A DNA stretch of 64,000 bases from Isochrysis galbana. Lineage: Eukaryota; Haptophyta; Isochrysidales; Isochrysidaceae. This document shows positions 1 through 9,021 of this stretch, in pieces (the stretch's first letter is position 1; each line of letters opens with the position of its first letter). The stretch lies in contig CM030937.1 of the NCBI GenBank assembly GCA_018136815.1, forward strand, positions 39,506-103,505, in the 5' to 3' direction. The notes beneath the pieces are model-generated. The model made no database searches, had not been told where the DNA came from, and worked only from the letters and a program-made list of their open reading frames with translations. The position numbers and the translations under genes were made by a program.

Positions 1-642
1 TGGGGTAAGGGTTGGCTTATGAGCTTCTCTTTCCACGATCACCTCAACGCCATCGATCAAATCTTCTTCGACTAATAAGGCATCCACACTTCCGTCGCCG
101 CAGACAGTCTCGCTGGCTTCGACTCGTTGTGTGCACTCTGCGGCGTCGACTCTAGAGCCACGTTGCCGGCCTTTATCTCTACTACTACTACTACTTTTTG
201 GCGCCATCGTGAAGGTACGCTGCACGTTTCTGGAAGGCTTGGAGCCACTGCAGCCACCCCCACGCGTCCGCCTATAAAGTCGCAAGACGGCGGTATGCCG
301 TATACCAGCAGCTTTTGGGCTGTTGACAAGCCACACATCTTCAGGCTCGGCATTTGCTGCTTCAACGAGTCGACGGGCTGCATCAGCGACTCCTACACCC
401 TGGTCCAGGCAAATGGCAGAGCCGTTGGGGAGCAGGACGCCGATGGTCCGCGTGAGAGCACGAGGGCAGGTCTTGGCCATAATCTTTGAAGAGTTCACGG
501 TATGGGCCCCGCTAATCCTGAGCTTGGTCTTGGGAAGCCCACTGCAGCTTTCGAGAGCGGCCTCAATTGCCAAAAGAGCATGCCCGCCTGCAAGGTGGTC
601 TAGTTTAGTTGGCTTATTCGAACCCTCATGCTCACCGTACAT
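1..642 (-). CDS. Unknown protein, cut by the left window edge
   Basis: One minus-strand frame (codons start at positions divisible by 3) stays open from the window edge to at least 840. The first ATG is at 642-640, giving 214 codons before the edge; the 3' end lies outside. The frame has no ATG between 642 and about 840, but a pyrimidine-rich stretch ending in CTCTAG near 810 could be a 3' splice site, so the true start may be in an upstream exon. The product has a compact N-terminal half (HLAGGHALLAIEAALES, then LTRTIGVLLPNG) followed by a low-complexity basic linker with five serines and an acidic C-terminal part. I do not recognise the family. Shorter open frames on the plus strand here are shadows. 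Its 5' end faces the plastid-protein gene at 1529. Confidence 0.55.
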   Translation of the reverse strand, partial: MYGEHEGSNKPTKLDHLAGGHALLAIEAALESCSGLPKTKLRISGAHTVNSSKIMAKTCPRALTRTIGVLLPNGSAICLDQGVGVADAARRLVEAANAEPEDVWLVNSPKAAGIRHTAVLRLYRRTRGGGCSGSKPSRNVQRTFTMAPKSSSSSRDKGRQRGSRVDAAECTQRVEASETVCGDGSVDALLVEEDLIDGVEVIVEREAHKPTLTP

Positions 643-1091
643 GTTAGGGTTGCCCCTTGTGCGCAGCGTCTCCAGCTTCAATATCGAGGAGGGGCTGAAC
701 TGGCAATCTGGTTCAGCAGGCGCAACTGCGCGTCTCTGCAGCGTGCTGCAGCAGTTGCCAGCCAGCCGCTGAGCGCCGTCGGCCTCAAGCGCGCGAGAGG
801 AGAGCACTAGAGATTGCGAGTTATGAATCGCAAGGTGGGGGCAGAGGGAGGGGAGGGCGATGGAAGAAGTCAGAGTGCCCGAGTGGGGCGAGGTGTGCGG
901 TGGAGTGGGACGGCTGCTGAAGCCCTCGTGAAAAACAGAGCGCGGAAAGGGGGGGGGAGACGAGGCGGAAGGGGCGGGGGGGGGATTGCATCCCCGCGCG
1001 CGGGGGGGGGGGGGCGGGGGGGGGGGGGGGGCGCAGGACCCAGCCCCACCCACACATGCCGAGCGCGCGAGCCGCCGATCAAGGGGGGGAG

Positions 1092-1316
<225 letters not shown>

Positions 1317-1528
1317 ATAAAATTAAACTTTTCTTGTAGTCGTCCGAGGAAGAAGCAAGAAGCACCCTCACACCCTCACACCTCAGCATCAGAAGATCAG
1401 AAGGATGAATACTGGCAGAGCTAAAAATAAAGAGAAGGCGATCTTCAAACAAGAAGAAGATCAGAACTATTCATTTTGCTGAACCGGCGGCGGGGGGGAA
1501 TCCCATCGTCGGGAGCCGAAAGCGCGCG

Positions 1529-2131
1529 ATGAGGTCGGTGGCGATGCTCGCCATCCTCAGCGCACTCTGCCCGTGCGAGGCGCTGCCACCCGCGCGTCTT
1601 CCCGGCCGTGCTGTCTTCCTGCGTTCGGCACTCGCAGCCGCCGGCGCTGCCGCGCTCCGCCCTGCCTCCGCTCTCCAGAACCAGGGCGCGATCGGCGCGA
1701 CGTGCGGCGGCTTCGGTTGCAATGACTACAGAGGACAGTCATTCAACGGCATGCCCGCCGCAGGCTCTGACGCCATCGTCGCCCCGATGACCGGCCAGGC
1801 GATTGACCCTGCACCAGCCAACTCGATGCCGTACGACGACTTCCTCCAAGCCATCAAGGAGCAGCGCGTGCTGGGCGTCGACTTCATCGCCCCAAACGGG
1901 GACGAGGCCTATGCGCTTATCAAAGAGGGATCAGGTGGCAAGAAGTGCAACGACTATGATCCCGACGCCGCCGTGGTTGGTGACGTCTGCCGACTGAGAA
2001 TGGGCGAAGGATGGCCCGTTGAGGTGAGCAACTCGTGGAGCTCACCTGCATGGGTGATGCGCATCCTTGAAAACGAAAAGATTCCGTACGAGCTCAAGAT
2101 TGATCTCAAGAAGAAGCGCAAGTACTATTAA
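1529..2131 (+). CDS. Plastid (thylakoid-lumen type) protein with FtsH-N-terminus-like domain
   Basis: This is an intron-free 200-residue protein. Residues 1-18 form a signal peptide (MRSVAMLAILSALCPCEA). A basic transit-like stretch and a second hydrophobic run (ALAAAGAAAL) follow, ending at an AxA-type site (PASA) near residue 49. That is the tripartite leader expected for a lumen protein of a secondary red-type plastid. The mature part has a short segment, YDDFLQAIKEQRVLGVDF, resembling the soluble N-terminal domain of FtsH proteases, but no ATPase or protease domain. Four cysteines (residues 59, 64, 139 and 153) may pair. The very basic tail KKKRKYY is unusual for a lumen protein. The exact role is unknown; localisation is inferred from the leader. 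Confidence 0.75.
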   Translation: MRSVAMLAILSALCPCEALPPARLPGRAVFLRSALAAAGAAALRPASALQNQGAIGATCGGFGCNDYRGQSFNGMPAAGSDAIVAPMTGQAIDPAPANSMPYDDFLQAIKEQRVLGVDFIAPNGDEAYALIKEGSGGKKCNDYDPDAAVVGDVCRLRMGEGWPVEVSNSWSSPAWVMRILENEKIPYELKIDLKKKRKYY

Positions 2132-2841
2132 TGTCGATCTGGGTCATCATTGGAAAGGTGTCGCGACGGTCAGCTGCCGGACAAGTGCATCGACCACGAT
2201 AGCCAGGCTAATGATTGGGCTGTGCTGCGCTCAACTCGCCAACTTGTACCTTGTCCGTAAGCGTGCACTCCTACTGCAAAATCCTTCTGGGAGCGGCCAA
2301 TCAGCATTCTCGTACAAGCTACGGATAGGTCTATCGTTCGTAGCGATGCATTGTCATCCTCCACCTGAGATGCCTTGTACCCACGCTGCACGCGAGGACC
2401 TGTGATCACGTGCCGATGATATCATGCACGAGTTACCATGACATAGCATGTTGCGCGATGGCCGATTGTGGTCGTGGCCTCGCTGGCGCGCCAGGGGAAT
2501 AGTAGATGACTGCGACATGTTGCAGCCATCGCGACGTGTGCCAAGTGAATATATATTCTTGTTGTTTGTCAAAATCCAATCTTAACGGACGCAACGCGAT
2601 TACGATTGTCAGTTGTCCGACAGCCATTACTATTACTCTTAGCTCGTAGCTCCTAGATTGAGAGGGTGCAACCTCAGGTTCGGTTGTTTTTTCTGCAACT
2701 ACCCCCATGTGGACGGTATAAGTTCGACCCCCTCATTAAAGTACAAAAGTACAGGATTACTCTTTACAGGAGGTGCAACTTCCCCGCGGGGGCCCGATGC
2801 ATATCGCGCCATACACACGCACGGCGTGCACCTGAACGAAA
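2132..2841. other. Intergenic spacer
   Basis: No convincing gene. From 2785 to 2840 there is a GC-rich hairpin-forming block (CCGCGGGGGCCCGATGCA and following) that recurs in similar form at 6585-6640 and is part of the repeat landscape, not a gene. Confidence 0.5.
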
Positions 2842-3019
2842 GTCGCGTTCCGTCAATCAAAAGAGGGCCAGGTCCACATGTGCTTGTTTTCTTTTTGGGT
2901 AGCCACAATAATATTATTATTACGGAGATGATGAGTACAAAGCTAATCACGTTCCCCCACCTCTCAACACACGCGGTAACCCCCAGCTACGCGGGCTGAG
3001 TTTTCATCTTCTTCGTCTT
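2842..3019 (-). repeat. R1 repeat block, inverted copy at the LINE 5' end
   Basis: Positions 2962-3019 are the exact reverse complement of 7742-7799 (58 nt). Positions 2842-2872 mirror 7871-7897, ending in the motif TTTTGACGGAACGCGACT. Related blocks end at 31815 and 35368. The copies here and at 31640-31815 both sit directly upstream of a LINE and point away from it, so the block may be part of the LINE 5' UTR in antisense, or the 3' end of another element. Confidence 0.8.
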
Positions 3020-3044
3020 AGAAACTATTGTTATAGTTTCAGCG

Positions 3045-5648
3045 ATGGAGCGCGCGCCGACCGCTCCCCTCTCCCAGCCCCCCGCCGTCACGACGCCCCA
3101 ACGGGGCCGCCCCAAGCCGCCGGAGCCAAAGCGCTCGCAGGCCTCCGCACCGCCCGACAACGACGTCGAGATGGCGCCGCCGTCTTCGCCTCCCAGGCAG
3201 CCACAGAAGCAGGGAACAGGCAAAGCCCTGTTCCCTGCAGACCATCACAGCCAGAGCCAGGCTCAGAACGCCAACGCCGCCGGGCAGCCACCCACTCAAG
3301 GACTCCCCGTGGGGTGTGGCAGCTCTGCTGCCACCCCCATGGCGGTAACTCCTACCACCTGTGCACCCCTCGGGGGCGGGCACATGACACAACAAACAAT
3401 TCTTGGAGCTTTTGCTCCCTCCAACCAACAACCAAACCCCACACCAAAATCCTATGCGCAAGCCGCTCACGGACACAAGGGGAAGGAACCCCACAGGCAA
3501 GCTCAGAAGCTCAGCAGCCACCAGCCCAGCAGCCACAGCCACAGTCGCGCAAGCGGGCCGACCCACAGTCGGACCCGATGCCGACTCCCAACAACAACAC
3601 CTCATTCGCCTCCCCTCCACCAGAGGAGGAAGAAGAACCCGAAGACACCCCTTTTTTCATTCAGCTAGCTCAGCTAGCTGAGGACAAAAAGGACATTAAA
3701 AGTGAAGATGTAGCAACATTCATGAAATTCCTACTCTCTAGGCTGGAAGGCCTAGATGCCACGCCAGACGGTATGGATAAGGGCCGAAAGGGCCCTTGGA
3801 TTTTTTACGTCGACGACGATGCACACAACCAATTCAAGGCAGCCTACGGCGACAAACTTCAAACGGTGCTCTCGGGAGTCCCGCACGAATTTGGAGTCAC
3901 CTATAATAATAATAAAACAACTGAGCGTTAGTACCACTACTCCCACTAGCCCGGTACTATCACGACACCCCTCAGCGCACTTGCCCGCACGCCTTGAAGT
4001 GATGGCACAGACACATACACATATGCATCCCTTCAAATCTCCCCCCTCGCAAACCCCCGGCTCCCATTATAACTCCCCACAAGTTACAATGAGGGAAAAC
4101 CCATTGAGGCGGACCGGTCGACGCCGGCCGACTCTCCGGGGAAAAACACCGGGGGGGGGGGGAGGGACCTCTCGTCGTGAAGCAGAACGGCCCTTACAGC
4201 TCGCGCCGCGAGCAGTCCTCGAAGAAATAAATGACTGCGCCCCCCGATACCTGCCACAGGGACGTCTTGAGCCACTCCCTTCTTCTCGCCCCTCCTGTCG
4301 CCAGCCGCCCCCCTTCGCCCGTTTGCTAACGCAAACGGGGCCCGTTTCTTACCGCACTCCATCGGGGGGGGCGCAAATTCCCCCCTCTCCCTCTCTCCAT
4401 TCTCCTCCGCCCCTCTCCCTGCGGCGCGTCGCCATGCGGCGCGCCACGGCCTGCTCTCAGAGGGCCTTTGGGGGCTCCCAGAGGGCCAGCAAGGGCAGCT
4501 CAGGGGGCAGTGGAGGCTGGGGCTCAGCCCCTGGCCCCCCCTGCCTCTCCCACGCTTGCCACGCTGGCCATTGGAGCCTCCCAGTGGCCTCTGTATGCCT
4601 GGCGACCAGGGGAGGGGGGGGAGTCAGCTCGAGGGCAGGCCCATGCTGGGCGTGGGAGTGCGAGTCTCGGCCCGCGCCCACTAGGGGTCTGGGCCAGAGT
4701 GTTGATTGCCCAGCCCCTGCCAAAGGGCAGGGGCTGGGGTTGATTGTACGGGCCCACCCCGGGGGGTGTCCGCGATGGAGAGAGGGGGGCGCGAGGCCCC
4801 CATTGACCCCCACTTATAAAAGTAGGTTGAATTTGGAGTCACCTACGGCGAGCTAGCCGATTCAGCGCTACGCAAGTCTAGCGCGGTCCGGTCCTCCCTC
4901 AAGGAGGTCGCCACGTACATCGTTTTCCGCATCTTCGACCTAGTTAAGGCGTACAAAACAAAGACTCGACATTTGGCTAGCGCACTCGAGCGTGAAGGAT
5001 TCCATGTCCTTAGGGGCAACCAACAACGAGTCAAAACTACGATCGAAGGAATCACGAAAGTCGAGGCGGGTAAGCGCCCGATCTGGCATTTCTACGTATA
5101 CACGGACACGACTGCCCTAGGCCATCGTTTCCCGAGGACCTTTCACGTGACCCTCGATGATGGGGAAAACTTCAATTTGGACTACGCGGTCCGCTCCTCG
5201 GTGGAATGCGTGACACCAGAAGGCGACATTGCCATTCACGGCGCCCCAGGGGGCTGTAAAGGATACGATAAGCCGTGGGCTATATCGTATCTACGCAAGA
5301 ATCAAGTTAGTTTTCGCCAATGCACGTGTGAGCAAGACAAAGCGAAAGCGGAGCAACGCAAACGCCAACGCGAAGTGAGCGACGCCATGGACTACAGGGC
5401 CCTTATTTATGGGCCTTGGAGCGGCGGCACCATGTCGCCGATTCATGGCGGGCGAATGCAAGAACAATCGCATGAAAGGGCGGCAAATCGTCCAATGCTC
5501 TTCCAGCCACGACATCCCCGGATGTTGGGCAAAGGACCCCGCAACGGGCAAACAACATTGTATGGTAAAATGCAATCTCAAACCAAATAAGGCTTATCCA
5601 GGATACTGCGTTAACGGAGCTAGTTGCCTGTACCGTCATGGTGAATAA
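3045..5648 (+). pseudogene. LINE copy 1, ORF1 (nucleic-acid-binding protein), disrupted
   Basis: The proline-rich N-terminus starts at 3045 and stays in one frame to about 3475. The coding signal then moves to a second frame (acidic patch EEEEEPEDTPFF, then a folded region ending at 3903). An inserted element occupies 3904-4828. The same frame resumes at 4829 and runs to about 5400. A last frame change leads to a cysteine/histidine-rich end with PCRRFMAGEC, CNLKPNKAYPGYC and CLYRHGE, a CCCH-like knuckle. This layout (disordered N-terminus, central domain, zinc knuckle) is what LINE ORF1 proteins show. At least two frameshifts plus the insertion make it non-functional. Confidence 0.75.
3904..4828 (-). 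mobile_element. Family F non-autonomous retroposon inserted in LINE ORF1
   Basis: The 925-bp insert is flanked by an exact 17-bp duplication, GAATTTGGAGTCACCTA, at 3887-3903 and 4829-4845. The LINE frame is the same on both sides. Read on the minus strand it starts with a stem-loop (ACTTTTATAAGT) and ends in a TTA-repeat tail. It has no coding capacity. Its body matches 49499-51220 and its tail region matches 35393-35770. The central motif AGCTCAGGGGGCAG is shared with family G. Confidence 0.85.
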
Positions 5649-6564
5649 TAATGATCTAAGGATTGCAACATACAATTTGAATGGAGCAAAACATAAATTA
5701 GCATCTACTCTAGCGCAAGCGAGATTAGGAGGAGTCCACATCTTGTATGCGCAAGAATTGCATCATTACACCGATGGAAGGCACTTGAAGGTGCGAAACT
5801 TGGCCCGGTCCCTGGGGTGGGACTGGTTTCAATCTCCCGCAACTAGGGGCGACCCGGGAAGCGGAGTGGCGGTAGCCATTAGAAGAGACAGAAGCGACGT
5901 AGTAGTAGAATCTTGGTATGGAGGCCATAGATTCGGACGTTCAAACCATACTATGGGATAGGTCTCCCCGACTACAAGCGGACGAGTTAGGCTCCTCGCA
6001 AGAAGGCAGAAAATGGATAACCTTTCCGGCGTACCCGAGAGTAGGGACGAGCGAAGACGGGCCCCTATTGGGGGTCGGACTACTCCCCATGGCCGAACAC
6101 ACGCGAGCGCTTCAAGCGATATGGATAGTCCGATACCTCAACCCGTCCATGGCGGAATGGAAAACAGTCTTAGATCAATGGTTCAGCCGCACCCCCTTAC
6201 TTAGGGCGATCGGCGGTCTTTTCGAAGGTCGACTCGAGGAGCCTCACGGCTAGCATTCGCGGTAATAACACGCTCCCGGCCTTTTGGAAGCATGCGCTTG
6301 AGAATTTTAGACGGATCAATTTCCTTAGGGAAGAAACCACACGGGAAGGAACTCAGGGCTCCCCGATATGGCACGATCTTTCTTTTCCACAAACCTCCGG
6401 CGATTCACTATTCACATAGGTCGAAATGGGAGTCTCTACAGACAGTTATTGTACATAATACCATTGACCCAGGTACGGGGGACATATACACTACAGAGGA
6501 ATGCGCGGCTTACTTGCCGGACGGAGAACGTTGGATACGACGGTGCGCAGAGGGAAAAAGTTGA
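5638..6564 (+). pseudogene. LINE copy 1, ORF2 remnant (endonuclease and C-terminus, RT deleted)
   Basis: The ORF2 ATG at 5638 overlaps the ORF1 stop (5646-5648) by 11 nt. Residues 1-100 match the start of an apurinic-type endonuclease (RIATYNLNGAKHK, ILYAQELHHY) and align with the intact LINE at 26853-31199. At about 5920-5960 the sequence jumps to the post-RT region (KWITFPAYP, WIVRYLN), so the whole reverse transcriptase core is missing. Stops and frame changes follow to about 6560. Confidence 0.8.
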
Positions 6565-6680
6565 CAGGCGCACGCACGGCGTCTCCGCGGGGGGACCGAT
6601 GCACATCGCGCCGTGCCCATGCACGGCGTGCACGATGTGATTGCAAGTCATCACAAGTGCTCCGTGCGAAATATCTCTTA

Positions 6681-7431
6681 AAATTAAACCTTTTAATAGT
6701 CTCACCGCGCACGCAGCCGTGGACCCTCTACTTTCTACTCACGTAGGAAAACTTTCTACACCCCCACGCTCCCAGCCCTTCTCCCCCCGCCATCAGGCGG
6801 CTCCCCCCGTGCACTACTAGGGGGATTGGGGTGAAGGGCTTAGATATGGTCCGGTGGCCCGCGCCTCCCCCCGGTGATCTGTTCCCTCTCTTCCTCCTGT
6901 GTCTCCGAGTGGGCGGCGACCTCAGTCCCGACTTATCCTGTAAACAGGTGCGGGACTTACCTATTTTTCGGTGGGCGGAGCTCCGCTCCGCCCACCCCCT
7001 TCTCCGCGCTCTCTCTCCCCTCTCCTGCGGCACGCGCGATGGCGCGCCTGCGGCAGGCCTGCAGCTGCCCATTGGCGACCCTGGAGGCTCATGGAGGCCA
7101 GCTCAGGGGGCAGAGGAGGCTGGGGCTGGGCCCTGGCCTCCCCTGCCTCTCCCTCGCTGGCGCTCCTGAGCCTCAGGGGCCCCCACGCTGCACCTGTCTG
7201 CCTGTCGAACAGGGGGGGAGGAGGGGTTGGAGCAATGGGCTGGCCACGCCGGGCCAGGATGGGCGAATCAGGCGAGCCTGTCAGTGGGAGAGAGGGTCAG
7301 CAGGGCAGTGGCCTCCTGGCAAGCCATCAGGCGTGCCAGGAGGATGGGTGGTTCCTCCCCCATGGCGGGGGAGGAGTGGAGAGAGGGGGGGGCTCGTGCC
7401 CCCCCATGGGCGAGCTAAGTATAAACTTAGT
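6681..7431 (-). mobile_element. Family G non-autonomous retroposon, copy 1
   Basis: This 751-bp unit is flanked by a 16-bp duplication, TGCGAAATATCTCTTA (6665-6680 and 7432-7447). On the minus strand it begins AACTAAGTTTATACTTAG, a perfect stem-loop, and ends GCGGTGAGACTATTAAAAGG plus an AT-rich tail. That end closely resembles the 3' end of the intact LINE (GCGGCGAGATTATTAAGAAG near 26550). The second full copy is 50330-51081 (752 bp). It has no ORF of its own. Confidence 0.85.
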
Positions 7432-7591
7432 TGCGAAATATCTCTTAGATGAGTGTTTATGTAGTTGTCGGCCTTAGAGGAGACGCAGGGGAAAAGCGCT
7501 GACACGGCGTCCCCCTCGGGGGGAACATGCACCGCGGGGGGAAGCAGAGAAAAAAAGTTGTTATGCTAGTGCGTACGCTGAAACGGATCCC

Positions 7592-7897
7592 ATGGTGCAA
7601 GTGCACCGAGCAGCTGGCAAACTATACATGGAGAACAAGAAGGCCGTTCTCGCACGCGTCACGGACCTCGCCACCCAAGATCAGCCAAGCGACATCGTCG
7701 CTTGCCAGCAGAACGACATTGAGGAAGAGGGATGTGAGAAAAAGACGAAGAAGATGAAAACTCAGCCCGCGTAGCTGGGGGTTACCGCGTGTGTTGAGAG
7801 TGGGGGAGCGCAATTAGCTTTGTAATAATAATAATAATGTGGCTACCCAAAAAGAAAACAAGCACTTTAGCTGGCCCTCTTTTGACGGAACGCGACT
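7592..7897 (+). repeat. R1 repeat block with a decayed C-terminal ORF
   Basis: An open frame at 7592-7774 ends in VLARVTDLATQDQPSD...KKMKTQPA. The same peptide frame recurs at about 35040-35180, and most differences between the two copies fall at third codon positions, which supports past coding in this strand. A UTR-like tail of about 125 nt follows and ends in TTTTGACGGAACGCGACT. The family is unrecognised; it could be the end of another transposon protein. Confidence 0.6.
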
Positions 7898-8039
7898 TAA
7901 CTGTGGACATTCGATCGCTCAATTCGACTGATGTCCCACAATTGACGGAACGACACCTGATTGCAACTCGTCAGATACGCATGGCGAAGTTTTCCGCAGA
8001 CGCACGCCGTCACGTGCACCCCCGCGAAGACGCCGTTCC

Positions 8040-9021
8040 GTCAACTATAGACGTGTAACGAAACTATCTGAAGGTATTATTTTAAGAAAATCAGTCGAAA
8101 GAGGACCAGGTGGTAGCTTTGTACGTTATAATATAGATATAACAATATTACAGTGGACACTCAATACTCAGGTTTCGTGTGCCTTAGTTGATCGGAGAGG
8201 GGAGGAAACTGCGGAGGGCGAGGGGGAAACTGCAGAGGGGGGGGGGGTTGTTGCACTTTATGTTCGATTTTTGTGTGAAGGCTTCTGACGCTTTGGAGTC
8301 TCGACTGAGTCTCATGGCTCATGGGGCATGTTGAAAGAAGAAAAGAAGGCACGCAAAACGGCTCCTCGTGCGGCCTAACGCGCGAACATCATGTGTTTCG
8401 TGACGGCTTTTACAAAACAATATGATATTCTTACCGCACATGCGGCCATGGTCCCACTGCTTCAACGCAGCAAAACTTTCTACACCCCCACTCCCTTCGC
8501 TCTTAACCCCCCCCCCCCCCCATCTAGCGACTCCCCCCGTGCACTACTAGGGGGATAGGGGTAAAGAGCTTAGATGGGTAACAAATATTGATATACCGAT
8601 ATTTTATATATTTTCATACGTTGTACTACATTGGCTGTTTTCAAACTCATTATATATTGATGTATATATAACATATACCATATACCGATGTATACATGTA
8701 TACTGTACTTTGAAACTAGACCTATTTACATAGGAAACAAAACTGTGGACATTCGATGGCTCGCATCGAGTCCGACCCATATTCGACCAAACGCAGCCTC
8801 TTTAGCAAATCTAGCGATCGTTTAAGAAGGTGATGGAAGGGTTAGAGGATCTGAATCGCAACAGCTACTTGGGTCTACTACTAATGCTGCTACGGCAGAA
8901 CTCTCTCGCCAGACTCTTGCGGTTTCGCGAGCCTCTTGCTTTTGTATATGGTATTGGCGCTCGACGGATCTTAGCCGATTCCTCTCATATTGACCACCGA
9001 TGTCACCCGACTTCTTCGACT
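8040..9021. other. AT-rich spacer downstream of the receptor gene
   Basis: Apart from the repeat fragment at 8405-8575 this spacer is AT-rich (TATATTGATGTATATATA near 8650), unlike the rest of the window. It may hold the 3' UTR of the minus-strand receptor gene. A strong GTGAGT at 9041-9036 leaves room for one more C-terminal exon here; no other gene is seen. Confidence 0.5.
8405..8575 (-). repeat. Family G / LINE 3'-tail fragment
   Basis: A truncated copy of the tail end of family G, recognisable by CCCCCCGTGCACTACTAGGG and the preceding ACTTTCTACACCCCCACT, as at 6745-6825 and 50400-50475. A 15-nt C run interrupts it. Confidence 0.7.

Noticed and set aside
127-810. Plus-strand ORFs at the left edge
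   Set aside because: The minus frame is open across the whole interval with better composition, and the plus frames overlap one another in short pieces.
3887-4845. Introner-type spliceable insertion
   Set aside because: The plus-strand insert ends in TAGGTT, which resembles a 3' splice site, but there is no GT at the 5' boundary and the tail and stem-loop fit a minus-strand retroposon.
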